NCBI GenBank assembly: GCA_963781785.1
Contig: CAWAHD010000002.1
Coordinates: 3,162,001 to 3,226,000, forward strand
From: CAWAHD01 sp963781785
GTDB lineage: Bacteria > Planctomycetota > Planctomycetia > Isosphaerales > Isosphaeraceae
Direction: 5' to 3'
Length of the DNA: 64,000 bases
Part shown: positions 18,895 to 27,404 of the stretch, piece by piece
Numbering within the stretch: the stretch's first letter is position 1
Layout of the letters: each line of letters starts with the position of its first letter
Position numbers and translations under genes: made by a program
The notes under the pieces: model-generated
The model's database searches: none
Seen by the model: only the letters and a program-made list of their open reading frames with translations
Told to the model about the DNA's origin: nothing

Positions 18895-19341
18895 GCCGTC
18901 AGTTCCACCGGGGCCGATTCAACCAACACGCACCGCCTGGCCACTCCCGGCAAGAAAGGCTCGTACACGGCCAAGAACACAGGCGTGATCAAGCTCAAGC
19001 GAGCGCACTACACTGCTTCGAGCGACTTGGTCGCGCTCGCGCCCAAGAAGGCGTTTGCCGTGACCACGCCGGTGCAAGTACTCGTGTACGGCACCGGGCA
19101 AAACGCCTTGGAAGACACCGACGGCCGCGATATCGACGGCGACGACAACAGCACTTCCGGCGGGAATGCCGTCGCCATCATCGCCAAGAAGGGAGTCACA
19201 ATCGATGCGGTGCCGGCCGTTCGCACGAGTGGCAAATCGGCCAGGACATCGGCAATTGATGCACTGCTCGCCCGCGGAGGGCTCGCGGAATTAAGTAGCG
19301 CTTTCAGCCCGCGGCGCGAGTTGCGCCATCAGGATCGTTGA
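18895..19341 (+). pseudogene. C-terminal domain fragment of a surface protein (copy 2)
   Basis: The plus strand reads GADSTNTHRLATPGKKGSY, KLKRAHYTASSDLVALAPKK, VQVLVYGTG, GRDIDGDDN and IDALLARGGLAELSSAF, ending at TGA 19339-19341. It matches copies 1 and 3 but lacks the KLNKKHQVTEVD start. Unlike copy 1 it has no internal frameshift. No start codon or signal peptide belongs to it. Confidence 0.7.
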
Positions 19342-20182
19342 GGCATCGATCGGATTCTAGATGGATTTGGTTTGACGAGAAAACAGCGGCGGTGAATCAC
19401 GGTTTTTCGCTGCCTGTTCGAGAGAAAGAGCGAGCGCTTGATCGTAGGTCAGGCTTTCCTGCCTGACACTGTCGCCACATGCTTGCGCAGAGCGCCGACC
19501 AATAGAGTGCCGATCTCGAACAGAAGGTCGCCAAGGTCACCAAGGAAAAGACCGGCCAGGTCGGCGACGCGCAGGGTCACGTATTCCTTCGCGCACTTCG
19601 TTGGCTTCTGTTCAATCGCCTGGATGAATGCGGCCACAACAAACGAGTCGTGGATCACTCGTCGGTCAGGCTTTCCTGTCTGGCGTTCCCGTATCTGAAC
19701 CCAACCGCCAACCTTGGAATCGGGTCTTACGTCGCTCGGACATTCGTTTGCCTTGGCGGAGACGGCCGGCAAAGGGAGGCCATGCTGTTACCTTCCGAGC
19801 TCTGGATTTCCGGCAGGACAATACAAAACGTCAGGCTGGAAAGCCCGACCTACGAGAAAGCCGACTCCGCGCGCACGGCTTGATCACCAGACCAGGCTCA
19901 ACCACTGCGATTGCCTCCTTCTTGCCCATCCCGATTTCGAGAGGACGGATCCGGACGCCTCGGGTTCACGACCGAAGCGCGCCATGCGCGACGTTGAGGT
20001 AATTTCGATCCGGAGGCGCGCGACGTTCGCTGTCCGGACCACGGTCAAGTATGATGCGCCACGGCACGCGCCGTCTTTGACGAAGCGATACGATGTCCTC
20101 TCGTCCAGATCGCTTGCCCCGCGCTTGGCGTCCACCGTATTATGATCTCAGGCGGATCAGAGCGAGAGAGGAGACTACGTCG
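19342..20182. other. Gene-poor stretch with palindromic repeats
   Basis: No gene is supported. The stretch contains three copies of a dispersed palindromic repeat (listed at 19444-19852) and short protein-like scraps without starts. The last 60 bases are the probable promoter of the antitoxin gene. Confidence 0.4.
19444..19852. repeat. Dispersed GTCAGGCT palindromic repeats (three units)
   Basis: TAGGTCAGGCTTTCC-type units occur at 19444-19468 and 19661-19690 and, inverted, at 19828-19852 (GTCAGGCTGGAAAGCC with CGACCTAC). Each unit is a near-palindrome of GTCAGGCT/AGCCTGAC and can form a hairpin. The same repeat occurs as a cluster at 35901-36018. Such hairpin repeats are common in planctomycete intergenic DNA. 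Confidence 0.75.
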
Positions 20183-20443
20183 ATGGCGCTGTTGACGATT
20201 GAGGGGATTTACAAGGACGGCAAGGTAGAGCTAGCAGAGCGTCCCGACCGCGTTGACGAAGCGGCACGCGTGCTCGTGACATTCCTGCCGGCGAACAGCT
20301 CTCTTGAAGAGAAGACGATTGTCGAGGGTCAGTCCCGCGAAACGCTCCGCCAGCAGGCCTTCGCGAGGATGAAGAAAGGATTCCATCTCGGCGGACCGCC
20401 GTATCCCAAGCGCGAGGAATTGTATGACCGCCTCGATCGATAG
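20183..20443 (+). CDS. Antitoxin of a PIN-type toxin-antitoxin pair
   Basis: The 86-residue protein begins MALLTIEGIYKDGKVELAER, a pattern typical of small AF2212/DUF104-like or AbrB-like antitoxins that precede PIN toxins. The C-terminal part is charged and would wrap the toxin. The start is ATG 20183, with GAGAGGAGA upstream. It overlaps the toxin gene by 20 bp. Antitoxins of this type usually repress their own promoter together with the toxin. Confidence 0.75.
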   Translation: MALLTIEGIYKDGKVELAERPDRVDEAARVLVTFLPANSSLEEKTIVEGQSRETLRQQAFARMKKGFHLGGPPYPKREELYDRLDR

Positions 20444-20885
20444 CCAGAGCGCTCTGGTCGACACGAATGTCGTCGTTTACGCCTACGATTTGGACGAGCC
20501 GCGGAAGCACACCATCGCCCGCGAGTTGATCGAACGGCTCTCGAACCAGGGCCGGCTGGTTTGGAGTACCCAAGTCCTCAACGAGTTCTGCTCGGCCATG
20601 ATGCGGCCGAAACGCAAAACGACCCTATCTCCCGATGAACTAACCGCGATCCTCACCGAACTGTCGGCGACCGGTGGAGTCATCCCGATTACGACCACCC
20701 TAACTTTCCGCGCTCTGGGTGCCATGCCGCGGTACAGCCTCTCGTTCTGGGACGCACTCATCTGGTCGGCGGCTGTTGAGAACAGCGTCGCGATCATTTA
20801 CACCGAGGACTTTCAGGACGGGCGCGAAATCGAAGGTGTTCGTTTCGTCAATCCCTTCTCCGCCGACGTGGCGCTCCCCCCTTGA
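20424..20885 (+). CDS. PIN-domain ribonuclease toxin (VapC-like)
   Basis: The 153-residue protein has the PIN acidic residues in order: ALVDTNVVVYAYD (Asp), TQVLNEFCSAMM (Glu), YSLSFWDALIWSAA (Asp) and YTEDFQDG (Asp). PIN toxins cleave tRNA or other RNA with Mg2+ and are held inactive by the antitoxin encoded just upstream. All the key residues are present and the frame is intact, so the pair may be functional in spite of the decayed surroundings. Confidence 0.88.
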   Translation: MTASIDSQSALVDTNVVVYAYDLDEPRKHTIARELIERLSNQGRLVWSTQVLNEFCSAMMRPKRKTTLSPDELTAILTELSATGGVIPITTTLTFRALGAMPRYSLSFWDALIWSAAVENSVAIIYTEDFQDGREIEGVRFVNPFSADVALPP

Positions 20886-20943
20886 GCGTGCTGCGACCTA
20901 CACGGGCCAGTTCGATCACACCCACAGGTTCTTCAGCGTCGCG

Positions 20944-21280
20944 ATGGGCAATGTCGGGCTTGTTCAACCAACGCCGGCCTCGGCCCAGGCCACATCCGAA
21001 GTCATCCCAGCGAATGCGGCGCCCCCTCCACCTTCGCCCCTGCTCGTCACCGCGACCAACGTCTTCGACAAGCTGAACAAGAAGCACCAGGTCACCGAAG
21101 TTGACGTGATATTCAGCGGCCCGGTGATTGCCATCGAGGCCGACTCGATCAACACGTACCGACTGGCCACACCGGGCAAAAAGGGCTCTTACACTTCCAA
21201 GAACGCGGGTGTGATCAAGTTGAAGCACGCTCTTTACAACGCGTCCACCAACACGGTCGCACTGAGGCCGAAGCACAGAT
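20944..21280 (+). pseudogene. C-terminal domain fragment of a surface protein (copy 3)
   Basis: The plus strand has MGNVGLVQPTPASAQATSEV, then a proline-rich linker, NVFDKLNKKHQVTEVDVIFS, YRLATPGKKGSYTSKNAG and YNASTNTVALRPK, and then breaks off into repeat DNA. This copy includes the upstream linker but lacks the IDGDD and IDALL ends found in copies 1 and 2. Confidence 0.65.
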
Positions 21281-21287
21281 TCCGAGC

Positions 21288-21340
21288 GCCGCGTCCGATC
21301 GGACTGATCGGACTGATCCGACCGATCGGTCCGATGGGAT
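21288..21340. repeat. CGATCGGACTGATC-type simple repeat
   Basis: Short direct and inverted copies of TCGGACTGATC and CCGATCGGTCCGAT run from 21288 to about 21340, at the broken end of surface fragment copy 3. They are palindrome-rich, and the fragment ends inside them, so this may be a recombination junction. From here to 21682 I see no gene. Confidence 0.6.
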
Positions 21341-21682
21341 GCGGCGGGCGGCGTGGATGCCTCGGGCTACGAACCCTGGGGCGAAAAACTGTGCCTGCCG
21401 CGATCCCTCATCTCCCGCAAATGCCTGATGCGGAAACTCAGCGCCGATTGACCGAATTCGCAATGCTTGCTCGAGCGCCTCGGGGCCGATCGTCGGTCTG
21501 TTCGGGGGTCGGAGGATCCGCTTCGACCAGTTTGTGGCAGCCGCCAACTTCCGCCACGCCGATCCGTTCGACCTTTCCGGCCACCCGTGGATCAGATAGG
21601 ATCCAGGGATGACGTCGCACCGGAAAACTGTCCGTCGTCGACCGCCAGGATGGCGATCCTAGAGAGGAAGCGAGGCAACCCC

Positions 21683-22339
21683 GTGTCCACCATCGTCCCT
21701 CCACCGTCGACGATCCCGCCGGCGGATCCGGGGTGGATACCATCGCCGCTCTTCCGGATGACCGTGGAGCAATACGAGGCGATGGTCGAGTTGGGCGCGT
21801 TCAAGGCCCGCGACCGGTTCCATCTCATCAACGGGTACCTGGTAGCGAAGATGACCCAGAACCCTCCCCACGTGGTCGCGGATGAACTTTGCGGCTCCGC
21901 GCTCTTGCGGATCATCCCGCCTGGTTGGCACCTGCTGACTGCCAAGCCGGTCCGGCTCCCCGGCCGATATAGCGAGCCTGAGCCCGATCGCTGCATCGTG
22001 CGCGGGACGATCCGCGATTACGAGGTCCGGCATCCCGGGCCGGATGACATCGCCATGGTCGTCGAGGTTGCCGATTCGAGCCTGAGTTTAGATCGCGAGA
22101 TGGCCGCCGCGGTCTACGGACCATCCGGAATCCCGGTCTACTGGTTTGTCAACCTGGTCAATCGCCAGATCGAGGTCTACACCGACCCGGGGCCGCAACG
22201 TTACCGTTCGCGCGTCGATTTCCCGGGGGGAACGGCGGTCCCCGTCGTGATCGACGGGCAACAGCTCGGCCAGGTCGTTGTCGACGATATCCTGCCCTCG
22301 CGGCCGGCGGGGCCGAAGTCCGAGGGCGGCGGAGACTGA
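21683..22339 (+). CDS. Uma2 family (DUF820) PD-(D/E)XK protein
   Basis: The start is taken as GTG 21683, because VSTIVPPPSTIPP is typical of the family and GAGGAAG lies upstream. A start at ATG 21650 is possible. The 218-residue protein shows the Uma2 layout. It has a MTVEQYEAMVELGAF segment, LINGYLVAKM, PEPDRCIVRG (Asp), DIAMVVEVADSSL (Glu of the ExK-like core) and GIPVYWFVNL. Uma2 proteins are predicted nucleases that have multiplied in planctomycetes and cyanobacteria. Their role is unknown. Confidence 0.88.
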   Translation: MSTIVPPPSTIPPADPGWIPSPLFRMTVEQYEAMVELGAFKARDRFHLINGYLVAKMTQNPPHVVADELCGSALLRIIPPGWHLLTAKPVRLPGRYSEPEPDRCIVRGTIRDYEVRHPGPDDIAMVVEVADSSLSLDREMAAAVYGPSGIPVYWFVNLVNRQIEVYTDPGPQRYRSRVDFPGGTAVPVVIDGQQLGQVVVDDILPSRPAGPKSEGGGD

Positions 22340-22718
22340 CTCGAGCGTGCTAGATCGACCGCGCCGGCAGCACTCTCACGCCTTGCCGTTGTCTTTTGAG
22401 ACGAGGCCGCGGGCGATCCCACCCGCCGAGTCTTTGACCTGACGCGGAGGACGCGTATCTGGTCACACGCCGGATCCTGAGACACCAGACGGCGGGCCCA
22501 AATGGGAAAGATCCGAGTTGAGGATGATGTCCCCGGAACTGCCTGCTTTGTTGTCGAAAATCTCGGATATCCGATGATCATGCCTCACCCCCTTGCCGCT
22601 CGAGTTAAGAAACCCGGCTGTTGACCGCCGGCGCTGGCACTGTAAACTGAATTCGTTGCCGAAACCGGGCCGCTTTCCATGTTTGATCAGCAGAACGAGA
22701 GGATTACGACTATGTCTG
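22340..22718. other. Intergenic stretch with resolvase scrap
   Basis: The only recognisable item is the serine-recombinase fragment at 22540-22581 and its flank. The final 100 bases form the promoter region of the aldo/keto reductase gene. Confidence 0.4.
22540..22581 (-). pseudogene. 5' scrap of a serine recombinase gene (copy a)
   Basis: The reverse strand reads MIIGYPRFSTTKQ, a decayed form of the GYARVST start of resolvases. It then loses similarity. The flank to the right (CCCTTGCCGC, then AAGAAACCCG) is shared with the second scrap at 27055-27147, so both derive from the same element. Confidence 0.5.
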
Positions 22719-23921
22719 ATGGCGCAGAACCTTTCTCGCCGGGACATGATGCGGCTTGGGGCAACGGGTGTGGCCGCGGCAAGCATCGCCAACTTGCCGG
22801 TGATGGCGGATGAGAAGGCCGCCTCCGGCAAACTGCCCAAGCGGCGCTACGGCCGCACCGGTCTTGAGATCGGCTGGCTCGTGGGTGCGTCCGACTGGCC
22901 CAAGGAGCTTATTCCCAGAGCGGTGAACGCCGGCGTCAATTACTGGCACAAGGCCCAGCGGTGGACCGCCGATACGCTTCCGCCGGCCCTCAAGAATCTG
23001 CCGAGGGAGTCGTATTACCTCGAGTGTGTCGTCGACCGCGTGGGCGGTGACCATAACCACGGCCCCATCGATGAAGAACAGCACTACCAGTTCGTCAAGA
23101 CACGGTTGAAGGAATCGGGCGTCGGATACTACGACGTCTTCAAATTCCATTTCGGCTATCATTCCGTGGAAGAAGTCAAAAAGAACCCGGGCATGGTCCG
23201 GGCGTTCGAGCGGCTCAAAAAGGAGGGGCTGGTCAAACATCTGGCCATTTCACAGCATCACTACAACTCGATCGGTGGTGACATGGCCTGGGAAATCATG
23301 GGCTACCTGGCGGACAATCGGCCCTACGAGGCGACCCAGTTCTTCTACACCTACGGCGACCGCAAGGAAGTACAGGAATGGATCGAGGTGGCGAAGAAGA
23401 AAGACATCGGGACCATCGCCATGAAGACCATGGGCGGTGTGGGACGTGCGGCGCAGGATGAGAGGATCAAAAAGCTTCTGGCGGATCCGAAATACCAGGG
23501 CAGTACCCCCGCCGCGGCGATGGTCAAGTGGCTGAATTCAAACCAGAACCTCACCGCGGCGGTGATCGCGACCAGGAATTTTGATCAGTTGCGAGAGAAT
23601 GTGGGCGCAGCCGTCAGCCTGGCCATGGGCCCGCAGGACCACGCGGCGCTCACCCTGTTGTCCGGCTACAACAAGGGCTTGACCTGCCTGTTGTGCGCCC
23701 AGTGCGTCTCCAGTTGCCCCGAACACATCGGGATTTCGGACATCTTCCGGTACGAGCGGTATGCCCGGGACTATCACGACCTCGACCGGGCGCGGAAGGA
23801 ATACGCCGCCTTGACGCGGAACGGCACGTCCTGCGTCGGCTGCGGCGACTGCCTGCCGACCTGCGTGCAGGAGATCGACATCGCCGCCAAATTGAAGGAT
23901 GTGCACCGGCTGCTGGGATGA
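22719..23921 (+). CDS. Twin-arginine exported aldo/keto reductase with two 4Fe-4S motifs
   Basis: The 400-residue protein starts MAQNLSRRDMMRLGATG, a twin-arginine signal, so it is probably exported folded with its cofactors. The middle is an aldo/keto reductase barrel (GRTGLEIGWLVGASDWPKEL, then GVNYWHKAQRW). The C-terminus has two cysteine clusters for Fe-S centres, CLLCAQCVSSCP and CVGCGDCLPTC. The family is common in planctomycetes, and its substrates are unknown. A better-spaced GAGAGG precedes a different ATG at 22712 in another frame, so a small indel in the first 30 bases is possible. Confidence 0.85.
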   Translation: MAQNLSRRDMMRLGATGVAAASIANLPVMADEKAASGKLPKRRYGRTGLEIGWLVGASDWPKELIPRAVNAGVNYWHKAQRWTADTLPPALKNLPRESYYLECVVDRVGGDHNHGPIDEEQHYQFVKTRLKESGVGYYDVFKFHFGYHSVEEVKKNPGMVRAFERLKKEGLVKHLAISQHHYNSIGGDMAWEIMGYLADNRPYEATQFFYTYGDRKEVQEWIEVAKKKDIGTIAMKTMGGVGRAAQDERIKKLLADPKYQGSTPAAAMVKWLNSNQNLTAAVIATRNFDQLRENVGAAVSLAMGPQDHAALTLLSGYNKGLTCLLCAQCVSSCPEHIGISDIFRYERYARDYHDLDRARKEYAALTRNGTSCVGCGDCLPTCVQEIDIAAKLKDVHRLLG

Positions 23922-24054
23922 GCGACTGACGGCGCGACCGGCCCTGACCGTGTTGCGCTCATTTACGGCCAACGGGCGGGTGTGGGTGGTGGAGAAGGTC
24001 TTGCAGCATCTCATCTCGCCCTGGCCGCAGTGTTTTACCGCATGACGAGATCGC

Positions 24055-24663
24055 TCAAATCACCTTCTTCGCTACGACGAACCACGTCTTGGGACCACCC
24101 TCGCTGAAGTTCAAGTCCTTCCGGTCGTGCCGGACCTCGGCCCTCGTCGCCCCAATGGACTCAATGCTCCAGCCCTGGGCAAAGGCGGCGTGCAGTTCCT
24201 GCTTCGACACTCGTCTCGGCCCCTGGTCGCCCGGCTCCTCTTCGCTGAAACACATCATGAATAGCCGACCGCCCGGCTTCAGGACGGTCGCCAGCCCCTT
24301 GACGTAGTGCCGCCGATCATCGTCGCTGAAGCAGTGGAATAGCCCGCTGTCGATCACGTTGTCGAAGCGCTCGGTCCATTCCTTCAGCGTCATGGCATCT
24401 TTGACCAAGAAGGTAACCTGCACACCCCGCTCGGCTGCCTTGCGCCTGGAACGGTTGATCGCTTCCTCGATGAAGTCGATGCCCGTGACGTGGCAGCCCC
24501 GCCCGGCGAAGAACAGCGCCGTGTCCCCAGTGCCGCAGCCAGCGTCGAGGACGGCGCCGGTGATCTGGTCGGCCGCGTTGACGAAGGGTTTCTGCGGCTT
24601 GCCGATGTCCCAGGGCGCTTGGCCGGCGTAGGTGCTCTCGAAGGTGCTGCGGTCGTGGATCAT
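24055..24663 (-). CDS. Class I SAM-dependent methyltransferase
   Basis: The protein starts MIHDRSTFESTYAGQAPWDI. It has SAM-binding motif I, VLDAGCGTGDTALFFAGRG (about residue 40), then an acidic end of strand 2 (VTGIDFIEEAI) and DNVIDSGLFHCF. At 202 residues the layout resembles thiopurine or small-molecule methyltransferases. AGGAGA lies just upstream of the chosen ATG. An ATG five codons earlier is less likely. The substrate is unknown. Confidence 0.85.
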   Translation of the reverse strand: MIHDRSTFESTYAGQAPWDIGKPQKPFVNAADQITGAVLDAGCGTGDTALFFAGRGCHVTGIDFIEEAINRSRRKAAERGVQVTFLVKDAMTLKEWTERFDNVIDSGLFHCFSDDDRRHYVKGLATVLKPGGRLFMMCFSEEEPGDQGPRRVSKQELHAAFAQGWSIESIGATRAEVRHDRKDLNFSEGGPKTWFVVAKKVI

Positions 24664-25248
24664 GGTGACTCTCCTCATGGTCAGGCGGTGGCTATTCTAT
24701 CCTCAATGGGCACAGGGAACGAGACGCACGGAAAACCGGAGCCGGTCAATGGACGAGGTGAACCTCAGCGAGAGACGGGCGCGGTTCAGCGAGCAGTGGG
24801 AGCCGATGAACTCGCGGCCGAGAAGGTCCCCGCGGCGCGAGCGCATCTCCAAGGGCTAGGAACGGGGCTGGCACTTGGGCACTTCGGTCACATCGACCGA
24901 AGCAAGCTGGGTTCAATCGACTTCGGTGTCGTCGGACCGACGCGCGCAACAACGACGGCGTGTTCAATGGGAGCTGATCGCAAAGGGACGTGCCCAGGCG
25001 GGTTCAAAACGGGACGAGGTGTGTCCGCTGTCGAATGGGACTGGACATTGGAGGCTGCCAGGGGGCTGTAGTATCGTGACCGGCTCGCGCTGCGTAATTC
25101 ACCAGTTCGTCAGGCGCGACCGACGAGCGAACCCGTGGAGTTTTTGACAGTCACTCGCAGCATAGAACCCAGATGCCCGACGATCGCTGGAAACGCCGAC
25201 GTGACCTTGGCCTCCCCACGCTTCGTATCCATAGAAGAGAGCATCATC
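24664..25248. other. Intergenic stretch between two methyltransferase genes
   Basis: No gene is supported. A short frame (MDEVNLSERRARFSEQWEPM) on the plus strand at about 24749-24859 has no ribosome site and is probably a scrap. A dispersed repeat copy lies at 24888-24945. Confidence 0.4.
24888..24945. repeat. Dispersed AATCGACTTCGGTG repeat, copy 1
   Basis: This ~55-bp unit contains CATCGACCGAAGC, AATCGACTTCGGTG and CGTCGGACCGA. It matches the copy at 25976-26030 closely. Its two halves are partly inverted (CGACCGAAG and CTTCGGTG), so it can fold. Confidence 0.65.
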
Positions 25249-25930
25249 ATGAGCCTTGCGAGCAAGTTGCTGAACCAACTACGGAACCCAACAGGCTGGC
25301 TAGGACGATGGAATCTGCGGGGTATGAACCGGCGGCATTCCAAATTGACGGACTGGGGACTAAAGCATGTTTCGATCGACAGCGCCGCCGCGATTCTCGA
25401 GATCGGTTGCGGCGGAGGCAGGACCATTCACAAACTGGCTGCTATTGCCACGAAGGGCAAGGTTTACGGTGTGGATTCCTCGGAAACGAGTGTTGCTGCA
25501 TCCCGGAAGACGAACGAGGAGTGCACCAAGTCGCGACGAGTCGAAATTCTTCACGGTTCGGTTTCGCATCTGCCGCTCCCCGACCAGATGTTTGCTCTCG
25601 CCACTGCTGTCGAAACTCACTTCTACTGGCCGGACTTGCCGGCGGATATGCGCGAAGTCTCACGCGTACTAAAACCTGGCGGAGTGCTGGTCATCGTCGC
25701 GGAAGTCTACAAGGGTGGGAAATACGACCGGCGTGTTCAAAGATTTGCAGACATGATGCAAGAAGCGGGTTTTCCATACGCGAACCTGAGTGTCGATGAG
25801 CATCGTGACCTCTTCTTGCGCTGGCTTTACGGATGTTCAAGTGATTGAGGAATACGACAAAGGTTGGATTTGTGCGATTGGCAAGAGCCCTTCGCTCGTG
25901 GTTGACAACGAGGCAAGAGGGAAATCGTAG
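25249..25930 (+). CDS. Class I SAM-dependent methyltransferase, one frameshift near the C-terminus
   Basis: The start is ATG 25249 (MSLASKLLNQLRNPTGWLGR), behind AGAAGAGAG. The SAM motif is ILEIGCGGGRTIHKLA (about residue 45), followed by VYGVDSSETSV and LPLPDQMFALATAVETHFYW. Near 25815 a one-base shift separates HRDLF from AGFTDVQVIEEYDKGWICAI, which ends at TAG 25928-25930. The second frame is clearly the natural C-terminus of this family. The closest resemblance is to Methyltransf_11-type proteins acting on small molecules. Confidence 0.82.
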
Positions 25931-25975
25931 ACGCTCTTAACCGCACGATCTGCTCGGGACAACGCGCGTCGGTCT

Positions 25976-26030
25976 GATCGACCGGAGCCATGTCGGATCA
26001 ATCGACTTCGGTGCCGTCGGACCGAAGCGC
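25976..26030. repeat. Dispersed AATCGACTTCGGTG repeat, copy 2
   Basis: This is the second copy of the unit at 24888-24945, in the same orientation and with a few substitutions. The two copies flank the methyltransferase gene at 25249-25930, so that gene and its flanks could have moved or been duplicated by recombination between them. Confidence 0.65.
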
Positions 26031-26116
26031 ACCGTGGCCACGCTCGGCAAACACCCGTGAATTCAAGACGAGCCGCGCCACCGTCCCCCGCACGATCGAG
26101 AATCGTCTCGCATCGG

Positions 26117-26770
26117 TCACGACCGAAGTGTTTCGACAATCCCTCCGATTGCGAACCCGGCCGCGATGACGGCCAAGGCCGTGAGGCGGTCGCCGGAGTT
26201 CGGATTCGTCAGCGAATCTTGGTCGAGGGCGGCAAGCACGATCGGGACCGCAACGAACGACCCGACTACCGCTCCCCGGAAGAACGGCGCGAGGTCCCAA
26301 CCCCGGGCTCCCTCCAGCCGCCGGACTGCAACGCCAGCCGCGAGCCCCAGCATCAGACTCAGCGCGGCACCGATCAGATGCTCGACCAAAACCACCCCAT
26401 GCGCGCCCGCCGCGAACAGGCCGAGCGGCCGGAAGTTCTCCAGAGCGATCTGCCGAGCCAGGAAGCCCGAGGCCAGGACGGTGACGACCGCCGTCGCGTA
26501 GTGAAAGCCCTCCAGCCGCCGCCTCTCGATCACGCCCGTGTAGAACAGCCAGAGCAGAATCGCGACGAGGGGCCCGAACGCCCCGATGTGCATCGGGTGC
26601 ATCCCTCGCGTCATCGCCAGCCCAACCGCCGTTAACGCCACGGCCGCCATCACCCGGCCGAGGCCCCCGCGCCCTTCTGCCGGCGCTTCCGCGACGTCGG
26701 CTTCCCCACGGCGATTGCCCTCCGTTTCTCCCACCTCGATATGACCCCAACCCCCGGCGCGTTGCGGCAA
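26117..26770 (-). CDS. Polytopic membrane protein of unknown function
   Basis: Residues 40-217 contain about five hydrophobic segments, such as VMAAVALTAVGLAM, PLVAILLWLFYTGVI and LTALAVIAAGFAIGGIVE. The N-terminal 40 residues are polar and may not be translated. The start is uncertain: TTG 26770, or an internal Met near 26650. The pattern of small membrane helices with few conserved polar residues gives no family. I infer inner-membrane location only. Confidence 0.6.
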   Translation of the reverse strand: MPQRAGGWGHIEVGETEGNRRGEADVAEAPAEGRGGLGRVMAAVALTAVGLAMTRGMHPMHIGAFGPLVAILLWLFYTGVIERRRLEGFHYATAVVTVLASGFLARQIALENFRPLGLFAAGAHGVVLVEHLIGAALSLMLGLAAGVAVRRLEGARGWDLAPFFRGAVVGSFVAVPIVLAALDQDSLTNPNSGDRLTALAVIAAGFAIGGIVETLRS

Positions 26771-27404
26771 ATCAGGACCGTCGCGACATGGTCAGCCGTC
26801 CTGGACGGCCATGTTACAGGTGTCGTATGACAGGCGTCAATGTCTCAGGCCATGGCTGAATCGCGCGAATCGGGACGCGGAGGATGATTGCGCTCGGCGG
26901 AGGCAAGATCAACCTGTTAACCGTCTGGATGACGGAGATGAGCGCGGTTACAGGACCGAGGGCAACGGCCGTTCAACAGCGGAGAAGGTTTGTCAGCATG
27001 GAAGGTGATTCGACCGTCCTCCGGCCAGAGGCAACCTCGTAGGGCTGCGGTCGGATCGACGGAAGCGTCGAATGCCGGCTTCAGGTTATCATGCTGCAGC
27101 CCGAGCTTTTGCTCCGTCGTCGAAACCCTCGCATAGCAGGTGATCATCCTCGACGCCCTTGCCGCGGGATTCAAGAAACCCGTCGGGCAGGGAACGCTCG
27201 GATCACTTGCCGGGTCGCCCGGAGAGACGGTGAAACCCCAAGTCACGACGATGCCGGCCCGGTCGACGGCAACCGTTCGTTCGGCGATGTGATTCCTCGG
27301 GAATCTTATCCCGACAGCTTTGTTGTCCTTCGACGTATTCGTCCCCCGTCGTGCGATGGTCCGCGCGTGGTGGTGCCGACCGCCGCTGTGGCGCGGCGCG
27401 TGGC
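26771..27404. other. Intergenic stretch with resolvase scrap
   Basis: Apart from the serine-recombinase fragment at 27055-27147 nothing coding is supported. Parts of the stretch look like sequence left behind by the same element as at 22540-22630. Confidence 0.4.
27055..27147 (-). pseudogene. 5' fragment of a serine recombinase gene (copy b)
   Basis: The reverse strand begins MITCYARVSTTEQKLGLQHD and continues NLKPAFDAS before similarity ends. YARVSTTEQ is the N-terminal motif of resolvases, and its Ser is the catalytic residue. The rest of the catalytic domain and the DNA-binding domain are missing. Confidence 0.65.

Noticed and set aside
19449..19772. 107-codon minus-strand frame in the repeat-rich gap
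   Set aside because: It overlaps two palindromic repeat units, and I found no ribosome site or family resemblance.
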